A DNA stretch of 64,000 bases from CAJCIW01 sp963833965 (GTDB lineage Bacteria; Chlamydiota; Chlamydiia; Chlamydiales; Rhabdochlamydiaceae): positions 248,001 through 312,000 of the forward strand of contig CAWHZZ010000001.1 in assembly GCA_963833965.1 (NCBI GenBank). The letters run 5' to 3'. Under the pieces are notes generated by a model. The model had not been told where the DNA came from. It did not search any database and saw nothing but the letters and a program-made list of their open reading frames with translations. This document shows, piece after piece, positions 58,247 through 64,000 of the stretch; the first letter of the stretch is position 1; every line of letters begins with the position of its first letter. Made by a program: the position numbers and the translations under genes.

Positions 58247-59122
58247 TCAATACAAGGCGCGAAACACGGCCTCTGTAAGGCTGTGTTTGTCAAGAATCCG
58301 CTTTATCTTCTCTCGGTCGTTTTCATATTGTTCTCTTAGTTCTCTAGTCTCTAGACTATTTAGTTCAGCTCTGAACCTTGGTAGAGAAAAATAGTTCCTT
58401 TGCGTAAAGGATATTGGAAACACCCTTTCACTACAAAAAGAGCCCAGCTGTTCCTTGAGACGTGTAAATTCTATTTGCAAAGATTCTTGTTTTTCTAAGG
58501 AAAGAGGGAATTCTTCTAATTTTGCAGACAAGAGTCTCATTTTGTAATATAACCATGAGTTATTTCTCCCATAACCCAGCAATATTCCCAACAAGGCTTC
58601 GTGGCATTTAATTGCATCCCAAAATTCTCCACGCTCGATTTCGGCCATAAACTTTTCGAGCGTGATTCCTTTGCCTAAAACTTGTTCAAAATCATCTCGA
58701 CACTTTTGGAAAACATTTATTATATTTTTTTTATTGAGGATTAAAATCTCTATACCTGCAGGGTAATCGTTGATTTGGACGATAACACTACGGCTTGAAA
58801 AAAGTGGAAACAGCTTCCTAAAAACCTCTAATCCCTTCCACTTTTTTATTCTTGATTTAGACACACAATCGTAAGACAAATTAAATGGGATAGAATTTTC
58901 CAATGCTTCGAACGCCACAGGTTTATTTCCAAACAAAACATAAAGAAAATGATCGATGAAAAAAAATCTCCGCAAAAAGGCGTCCAAATAATAGCGTTCT
59001 TCTAAGGTTAACTGACGAATAATTTTAGAAACGCGATAATTTTTGTATAGAATCGGAAAAGAGAACACTGCCGAAAAAATTGTTAAAGCAATGACCGACC
59101 ATTTTATGCATTTATATTTCAA
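58247..59122 (-). CDS. Hypothetical membrane-anchored protein (291 aa)
   Basis: Unknown family. A single N-terminal hydrophobic segment (WSVIALTIFSAVFSFPILY, residues 8-26) suggests an anchored or exported protein, followed by an all-helical, Phe/Tyr/Leu- and charge-rich body. The start overlaps the upstream Cys-rich gene stop as ATGA, so the two are translated together. AT-rich compared with the neighbours, which suggests acquisition or loose constraint. Confidence 0.7.
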   Translation of the reverse strand: MKYKCIKWSVIALTIFSAVFSFPILYKNYRVSKIIRQLTLEERYYLDAFLRRFFFIDHFLYVLFGNKPVAFEALENSIPFNLSYDCVSKSRIKKWKGLEVFRKLFPLFSSRSVIVQINDYPAGIEILILNKKNIINVFQKCRDDFEQVLGKGITLEKFMAEIERGEFWDAIKCHEALLGILLGYGRNNSWLYYKMRLLSAKLEEFPLSLEKQESLQIEFTRLKEQLGSFCSERVFPISFTQRNYFSLPRFRAELNSLETRELREQYENDREKIKRILDKHSLTEAVFRALY

Positions 59123-59484
59123 TCATTTCCTCGCGCTTTTTCACAGAAGTTACACCATATATTCCAATTCCAGTTGCACGTATTGCACGACACCCCTCGA
59201 GAAAGTTCCTTTGTACACTTCCATTGCATGGGGCCACAATCGCCTTTCTTTGCATTTGCAAAAAACAACCCTTTCTCATCGGCATTAATGCTCTGGGTCT
59301 CCATAATTATGTTATTGACCTGCACGAAAATGGCATTTTCATGAAACACAATTTGATCTGGGGCCACATATGTTTTTGGGCAAGAGATAAACTTTTCGTC
59401 GGCACAAAAATCAGCGAAACAATTTACGCAAAGCAGAATAAAGAGCGATGAAAGAAGTTGCAGAATGCGAAATTTCATATTCAT
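59119..59484 (-). CDS. Small secreted cysteine-rich protein
   Basis: A 121-residue protein with a clear signal peptide (MNMKFRILQLLSSLFILLCVNCFA). The mature part has nine or so cysteines, the last ones in a CNTCNWNWNIWCNFC cluster, which suggests disulphides or metal binding outside the cytosol. The preceding sequence CFADFC could also mimic a lipobox. It is coupled to the membrane-anchored gene by ATGA. Unknown function; perhaps an outer-envelope component. Confidence 0.7.
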   Translation of the reverse strand: MNMKFRILQLLSSLFILLCVNCFADFCADEKFISCPKTYVAPDQIVFHENAIFVQVNNIIMETQSINADEKGLFFANAKKGDCGPMQWKCTKELSRGVSCNTCNWNWNIWCNFCEKARGND

Positions 59485-59557
59485 TTCCTTGGTAAAGGGT
59501 GGGAAGAATGTTCAGAATGTTAGGAGTGAAGAGATTTTTTTTAAAGACGATTTTTTA

Positions 59558-59715
59558 GAGGGTGTTGCTTTCCTTCTAGAAAAGAGAGATTTTCGAGCAG
59601 ATTTGAAAAGTCTGGCCGAGCTAAATATCGGGACGGTGATATAGGCGAGGCCAGCCTTTTCGAAGATGCCGAAAAGATCCTTTTATAGAAGGAAATGAAT
59701 TGTTAAATACCCTCT
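59558..59715. repeat. TA-flanked palindromic element after ptsI
   Basis: About 158 bp, TA at each side. The ends start GAGGGTGTTGC (left) and AGAGGGTATT (right, read on the other strand). Then TTTCCTTCTA and AAAAG and TTTTCG are shared by both arms. The right end touches the ptsI stop codon (TAA at 59715-59717). The left end resembles that of the murD element (GAGGGAATTGC), suggesting a shared transposase. Confidence 0.65.
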
Positions 59716-61469
59716 TAGTCTTGGCTCGTCTTATTGTAAGCTTCCAAAAGAACGCGCGACACCTCTTTTGTCGAATCTAGCATTAAGATTTTTCCGGCGA
59801 GCTCATAGGCGCCGATCAGGCTGGTCTGACGGATCGCGCGCTTGACGACGGGAATGTAGCGAGGCGAGCAAGAAAGCTGGTCGACGCCGAGGCCGAGAAG
59901 CAAGGGAATAAAAAGAGGGCTCGAGGCGATCTCCCCGCAGATAGTCACGCTCTTTGCATAGCGCTTGGCTTCGGTGATGACCATCTTGATCATCCTGAGC
60001 ACGCTTGGATGGGCGGGATAGCAGGAATCGCTCATCGCGGGGTTACTGCGATCGATGCCGAGTGTGTATTGGACGAGATCATTGGTGCCGATAGAAAGAA
60101 AATCGGAGCGTTTTGCAAGAGCGTCACAGATCAATACGGCCGAAGGAACCTCGATCATGCAGCCAAGCGGAACATTCGATCGGTATTTGGCTCCCTCTTT
60201 CGACAACTCTTGGGCGACCTCATCCATCAGCGCTCGAGACACTTCCAGTTCATGGACGTCTGAGATCAGCGGAAGGAGGATGCGGAGATCGCCATGTACA
60301 GCTGCGCGCAAAATCGCTCGGAGTTGAATTCTAAAAATCTCTTTGTGGCGAAGCAAAAACCGAATCCCGCGGCAGCCAAGGACAGGGTTCGGCTCCTGCT
60401 CGCTGTGCATAAAAAGCTCAGGGTTTTTATCTCCTCCTATATCGAAGACGCGGATGACAACAGGGAGCGAGCCGACTGAGAGGATCAACTTCACATAGGC
60501 CTGATATTGGTCTTCTTCCGATGCAAAAATCTGGCGATTTTGGAAGAACAAATATTCAGTTCGAAAAAGGCCAACGCCTTCTGCGCCGAGTTGCTGGATA
60601 CCGTCAAGATCGCTGATATTGCCGATATTTGCATAGACTTGAATCGCGCAGCCGTCAATGGTCTCCGCATCATACTGAAGTTCTTTGTGAAGAAGCTGCT
60701 GAGAAGTTTTTAAGCAAGTCTTGCGCTGTTTATATTTTTCCAAAGTGGCGGGCGTTGGATTGAAGATCACTTCTCCTGTTTGTCCATCGACGATAACAGA
60801 GCGCGACCGGATATCTTGGAGGGCTGCGACATCTACGCAGGCCACGTAAGGAATGCCCTTGGCTCTAGCAATCAGGGCAGCGTGGGAATTTCCTCCCCCA
60901 TGCTGCGTTACAAAAGCGCTGATGCGGCATTGTTCCGCGGATGCCGTATAGGAAGGGATCAATTCCTTGGCGAAAACGATAGAATTAAATGGGACTTTTG
61001 TTAGCGAGTTGCCTTTGCTCGGGCATAAATGGCCAAGAACGCGTTTGGCAAGGTCCATGACATCGACGAGTCTCTCTTGAAAAAAGGAATTCGTAGTTTG
61101 AGAAAACCGTTTCTCGTAATCGGTGATCACGGAGTGGAAAACGGACTCTGGCTTCTGAAGCATTTGACGGATTTTTTCTTCCATATGCACCGTCATCAGA
61201 GGATCGTCCAACATGGAAATGTGGGAGTCGATGATTGTGGCGGCATCCGATGCCTCCATGGCGAGATCGTCCCGCAGCTGGGTTAAATCTTCGCGACTTG
61301 AAAAAAGGGCATTTCGATAACGGGCGATCTCGTCGTCGACCTCTTTCAAAGTGATCGGGAATTCTGGAACATCTTTTTCTGGGGGCTGTAAAAAGAAGGG
61401 CACGCCGATGGCGATCCCTTCGCTGACAGGAAACCCGCGGATTAAAATTTCTTCTTCCCGGTTATTCAT
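59715..61469 (-). CDS. ptsI: PTS enzyme I (phosphoenolpyruvate-protein phosphotransferase)
   Basis: Phosphorylates HPr using PEP. 584 residues, normal. The phosphorylated histidine is H196 in GGGNSHAALIARAKGIPYVA. The PEP-binding domain shows EGVGLFRTEYLF, GCRGIRFLL, MIEVPSAVL, SIGTNDLVQYTLG and the ICGEIAS motif (catalytic cysteine). The stop TAA is at the edge of a palindromic element. It lies 9 bp after ptsH on the minus strand, in the operon hprK-ptsH-ptsI. No EII sugar permease is visible in the window. Confidence 0.95.
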   Translation of the reverse strand: MNNREEEILIRGFPVSEGIAIGVPFFLQPPEKDVPEFPITLKEVDDEIARYRNALFSSREDLTQLRDDLAMEASDAATIIDSHISMLDDPLMTVHMEEKIRQMLQKPESVFHSVITDYEKRFSQTTNSFFQERLVDVMDLAKRVLGHLCPSKGNSLTKVPFNSIVFAKELIPSYTASAEQCRISAFVTQHGGGNSHAALIARAKGIPYVACVDVAALQDIRSRSVIVDGQTGEVIFNPTPATLEKYKQRKTCLKTSQQLLHKELQYDAETIDGCAIQVYANIGNISDLDGIQQLGAEGVGLFRTEYLFFQNRQIFASEEDQYQAYVKLILSVGSLPVVIRVFDIGGDKNPELFMHSEQEPNPVLGCRGIRFLLRHKEIFRIQLRAILRAAVHGDLRILLPLISDVHELEVSRALMDEVAQELSKEGAKYRSNVPLGCMIEVPSAVLICDALAKRSDFLSIGTNDLVQYTLGIDRSNPAMSDSCYPAHPSVLRMIKMVITEAKRYAKSVTICGEIASSPLFIPLLLGLGVDQLSCSPRYIPVVKRAIRQTSLIGAYELAGKILMLDSTKEVSRVLLEAYNKTSQD

Positions 61470-61478
61470 AGAACTCCA

Positions 61479-61745
61479 TTACTCCCCAAAATGGGTTTCA
61501 AAGGCCTCGACAATTTTTTCCATCGTTTCGTGAGCATCCTCGCCATCGACAGCCACTGTAATCGTGGAATTTTTAGCGGCAGCGAGCATGAGGATGCTCA
61601 TGATGCTCCTGGCGTTGATCGTCTCTTTACGGTAGGTAAACGACACCTGGGAAGATGTCCCCTGAAGCAATTTCACGATCGCCGTCGCGGGCCGAGCATG
61701 GAGGCCCAACGGATTTTTAACTCGCAGTTTGCGCGATAGTTTCAC
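61479..61745 (-). CDS. ptsH: Phosphocarrier protein HPr
   Basis: An 88-residue HPr. NPLGLHARPATAIVK carries His16 (enzyme I site) and NARSIMSIL carries Ser47 (HPr-kinase site). The start is GTG at 61743-61745; the ATG options lie inside. The ribosome-binding site (GAGG, about 11 bases upstream) falls inside a palindromic element (61751-61965). HprK and HPr together suggest phospho-serine control rather than sugar uptake, as inferred in chlamydiae lacking EII proteins. Confidence 0.94.
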   Translation of the reverse strand: MKLSRKLRVKNPLGLHARPATAIVKLLQGTSSQVSFTYRKETINARSIMSILMLAAAKNSTITVAVDGEDAHETMEKIVEAFETHFGE

Positions 61746-61750
61746 GTATA

Positions 61751-61965
61751 TACACCTCGTAATTCAAAAACCGGTCACTGGCTTCGCCGGCATCTTCATC
61801 TTTGCAGCTGGCTATATCGAGCTTGTGCCTCCACAAGCCCCTGCTCCTCTTGCAAAAGAGCGATTCTACGCTCTTCTGCAAGTGTCCGCAGTGCCAGCGT
61901 CTGCGCCTGCTGCAAATCTAAAGCGCCGGCTTTGCCATTGACCGATTTTTGAATCACTCTGTGTA
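61751..61965. repeat. Palindromic element family B, copy 2 (between hprK and ptsH)
   Basis: 215 bp, TA-flanked, with ends of the family B type (TACACAGAGTGATTCAAAAA on one strand and TACACCTCGTAATTCAAAAA on the other). It has an extra segment of about 45 bp near the middle that the 49947 copy lacks. It supplies the last four codons and stop of hprK (V-Y-T-E) and probably the ptsH ribosome-binding site. It is open in one frame for 60 codons or more (for example residues LDLQQAQTLALRTLAEE). Confidence 0.85.
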
Positions 61966-62910
61966 TACTTTTTTCCTTTCCTTTTGTTTTTTTGAGATGG
62001 TCTCCAATAATTTTGTATTAAATTCCTTTGCGGAATTATAACCCATCTCTTTCAATCGATGATTTAAAACAATCGTCTCAATTAACAGCACCACATCTCT
62101 GCCAGGCTTGACCGGCAAGACATGATAAGGGACATTGACACCGAGGATATCGCTGTATTTTTCATCGAGGCCGATCCGATCGTAAAAACGGCGGTCATCC
62201 CATTCTTCCAATTTGACGATCAATTCCAACGTTTTGTGATCGCGCACGCACACCGCCCCGTAAAGATGGGCGACATTGATGATGCCTATGCCGCGAATCT
62301 CCATCATGTGCCTGGTCAATTCGGGCCCCGACCCCTCTAAATAAGCGCCTTCGCGCAGACGGATTTTTACGACGTCGTCGGAAATCAACCGATGGCCTCT
62401 TTCAATTAAGCCCAAAGCGGCCTCGCTTTTTCCCACCGATGAGTCTCCTTGGATGAGAACACCGACCCCAAAGGCTTCGACAAGAGTGCCATGGCAGGTC
62501 ATCGTCGGAGAGAATTCTTCATTGAGAAGCAATGTCAGCCTACTGAGCAGATTCATCGTCGCCACGCCCGTTTTGAACAAAGGGATTCCATCCTCTTCGC
62601 AAATGGAAATCAACTCTTGCGAAGGTTTAAAACGCCCGGCGACCACAACAGCGGGAGTCTGAGGAGTTAAAATGCTGCGCAACCGTTTTATTCGCGTCTC
62701 CTTGCTCAGATCCTTCAAATAGAGAATTTCGACATTGCCAAAAATGAGAATGCGCTGGCTGACATAGTTTTTCATATAGCCGGAAAGAGGAAGACCGGGA
62801 CGATGGACCTCGGGCATTTTGATCGGGCGTTGCATTCCTTTCTTTCCGGCAATGAGTTGCAAACCTAGGTGCACGCCATATTTATCGAACAACTCTTGAA
62901 CCAAGTACAT
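61954..62910 (-). CDS. hprK: HPr kinase/phosphorylase
   Basis: Phosphorylates and dephosphorylates Ser of HPr. 318 residues. Walker A GDSSVGKS (155-162), TCHGTLVEAFGVGVLI (H140), RGHRLISDDVVKI, MEIRGIGIINVAHLYGA, and the HPr-K signature LPVKPGRDVVLLIE. The last residues VYTE and the stop are coded by the palindromic element 61751-61965, so the native C-terminus was cut or replaced. 1 bp from the SMI1 gene. Confidence 0.95.
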   Translation of the reverse strand: MYLVQELFDKYGVHLGLQLIAGKKGMQRPIKMPEVHRPGLPLSGYMKNYVSQRILIFGNVEILYLKDLSKETRIKRLRSILTPQTPAVVVAGRFKPSQELISICEEDGIPLFKTGVATMNLLSRLTLLLNEEFSPTMTCHGTLVEAFGVGVLIQGDSSVGKSEAALGLIERGHRLISDDVVKIRLREGAYLEGSGPELTRHMMEIRGIGIINVAHLYGAVCVRDHKTLELIVKLEEWDDRRFYDRIGLDEKYSDILGVNVPYHVLPVKPGRDVVLLIETIVLNHRLKEMGYNSAKEFNTKLLETISKKQKERKKVYTE

Positions 62911-63735
62911 CTACGCGCCTAAATTTTCGAGATAAAAAATAAGCCAGTCCAAATAAGTGGGAAAGGCAAGATTTTTTTGCCAGTTGCTCCGTTCTTGAAC
63001 ATCGGAAATTCGATTTTCTGTCGGGGAGCAATACACAATTCCCGCTTGCTCCGAGGGCGTCCAAAGGGGAAAAAAGCACTGATAGGAAGAGCTGCCAAAA
63101 GATTCATAAAAAGGAATCAGATCCGCGGGATCGATTGCTTTTCCTTTCCAATTCATCTCGGGTTGAAATTGATCAAATTCCTCGCGAAACTGCTCGCCGA
63201 CTTCAAAAAGATGTTTGCTTTTAACAATCCCTATATCGCTATGCTTGCTGAAACCATCGTGGATTTTTAAGAAAGCCAAATAATCTTCCGGCAGTTTTCC
63301 TTCAAATTTAATTTTCAGCGCTTCGATCTCCCTATCGGCGCATGGCGGCGAACCGCGATAAAAACAGCTTTCATCTTTCAAGCTGTAAACAATTTCGCTT
63401 TCGAAGGAAGAGTCGGAGCGCAGCTGAGTCAAAAAAATCCCGATATCGTCCAAGCGGGCGAAAAATTTTTCCAAAAATGCATGTGCATGTGGAAGAAAAG
63501 GAAGAGTCACAAGCCAAAAATCTCGGATAAATTCAATCCGATCCTCCGCCTTTAAATGCGAAAGCTCATACCATCCCTTTGGCAAAGAGGGAGCTTTCTT
63601 CGACAGCTCTTCCCAGGAAATGTGCGGGGCTTCATGCAGTCCGATCACTTCGTGGTAAAGGCGGATCGGCGCCTGTTCGTCGGTAAACTTGCGGTAAAAC
63701 CGATGAACGTGGGAATTCATCTTTGTTTTCTCCAA
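62911..63735 (-). CDS. SMI1/KNR4 (SUKH)-like protein
   Basis: A 274-residue protein whose middle part fits SMI1/KNR4: KIKFEGKLPEDYLAFLKIHDGFSKHSDIGIVKSKHLFEV near residue 150. Further motifs are IPFYESFGSSSYQCFFPLW and, at the end, FPTYLDWLIFYLENLGA. The SUKH superfamily includes immunity proteins to polymorphic toxins and eukaryotic wall-synthesis factors. No toxin gene adjoins it. It lies directly before hprK (1 bp), so it may share that operon. The start may be M1 or M6. Confidence 0.8.
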   Translation of the reverse strand: MEKTKMNSHVHRFYRKFTDEQAPIRLYHEVIGLHEAPHISWEELSKKAPSLPKGWYELSHLKAEDRIEFIRDFWLVTLPFLPHAHAFLEKFFARLDDIGIFLTQLRSDSSFESEIVYSLKDESCFYRGSPPCADREIEALKIKFEGKLPEDYLAFLKIHDGFSKHSDIGIVKSKHLFEVGEQFREEFDQFQPEMNWKGKAIDPADLIPFYESFGSSSYQCFFPLWTPSEQAGIVYCSPTENRISDVQERSNWQKNLAFPTYLDWLIFYLENLGA

Positions 63736-63866
63736 ACGCTAATTTAACGCTTCGAGTTTATCAGCTCGAATCATTTTTGAGAATGTCTGCAGTTGAAAAA
63801 ACGGGAATTGAAATTTAATGCTGTTTGAGAAAAAATGTCAGTAGCAGCTCTACATCAAATCATACC

Positions 63867-64000
63867 ATGGCCTACACGAAAGTCATCATCATCGGAGGAG
63901 GATTTGCAGGATTGAATGCTGCCAAGGCATTCAACCACGCGAAATTCGACGTTCTTCTCGTTGATAAGACCAACCATCATTTATTCCAGCCGCTGCTCTA
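63867..64000 (+). CDS. Type II NADH dehydrogenase, N-terminal fragment (truncated by window edge)
   Basis: Forty-four codons are visible. VIIIGGGFAGLNAAKAFN is the FAD-binding Rossmann loop of NDH-2, and DVLLVDKTNHHLFQPLLY is the next typical segment of this family. The rest is beyond the window. The enzyme oxidises NADH at the membrane and reduces quinone. The ATG follows a weak leader. Confidence 0.85.
   Translation, partial: MAYTKVIIIGGGFAGLNAAKAFNHAKFDVLLVDKTNHHLFQPLL

Noticed and set aside
61729..61941. 70-codon plus-strand ORF between ptsH and hprK
   Set aside because: It is read through the family B palindromic element; no ribosome-binding site or family, so not a gene.
1..64000. CRISPR arrays, rRNA genes, prophage genes or a full insertion sequence
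   Set aside because: No regularly spaced direct repeats, rRNA motifs, phage structural genes or transposase ORF could be seen in the window.

Overview
The window comes from a member of the Chlamydiae, most likely an amoeba-associated lineage outside Chlamydiaceae (Waddlia/Parachlamydia/Criblamydia type). I base this on gene order recalled from Chlamydia that recurs here (murF-mraY-murD-LysM-ftsW-murG-murC-ftsQ; miaA, coiled-coil protein, rsfS-fabF-nudix; lysS next to cysS and aas; dnaX-ybaB-ptsI-ptsH). I also base it on chlamydia-type hypotheticals (a DUF687-like protein) and genes usual in symbionts of protists (an F-box protein, a SMI1/KNR4 protein). The species is not certain.

Layout. 1-2.8 kb: end of a Kdp potassium-pump operon coupled to a threonine/serine dehydratase. 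2.8-5 kb: accessory genes (unknown protein, DUF4143 ATPase). 5-12 kb: lysS, a small ubiquitin-like candidate, cysS with an unusual internal repeat, and an acyltransferase-ACP-acyl-activating fusion. 12-16 kb: small lineage-specific proteins, bioY and a tandem paralogue pair. 16-25.5 kb: nudix, fabF, rsfS, nadD, type III glutamine synthetase, HAD hydrolase, coiled-coil protein, miaA, khpA, cutA. 25.7-27.5 kb: convergent pair of a phosphoribosyltransferase-like protein and a NADAR protein. 27.5-37.2 kb: peptidoglycan/division cluster. 37.3-41.1 kb: antitoxin-like regulator, outer-membrane barrel, secreted prolyl-hydroxylase-like protein, DUF687-like protein. 41.2-46.4 kb: tRNA-Cys, rsmI, nadC, coaX, a GroEL paralogue, a GT9 glycosyltransferase. 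46.4-49.5 kb: SulP transporter, F-box protein, basic protein. 49.5-56 kb: metallophosphoesterase, Fe-S/Zn cluster protein, phosphohexomutase, a broken cytidine deaminase, a PgpH-type HD phosphodiesterase. 56-64 kb: dnaX, ybaB, two unknown exported or anchored proteins, ptsI, ptsH, hprK, SMI1, and the start of a type II NADH dehydrogenase.

The most interesting signal is not a gene. The window holds at least ten palindromic, non-coding-looking elements of about 125-215 bp, most flanked by TA dinucleotides. They belong to several families. One 181-bp family has three copies (two identical, one with a single difference); one copy splits cdd, and removing it with one TA restores the reading frame. 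A second family has two divergent copies. Several elements sit inside or at the edges of genes. Two are open in frame and extend MurD and a metallophosphoesterase by about 62 and 57 residues. Others supply the last codons of MurG and HprK or the first codons of a HAD hydrolase. This resembles the Rickettsia palindromic elements, but with TA-target MITE features. Most genes lie in tight blocks with 4-bp ATGA overlaps, which suggests operons and translational coupling.
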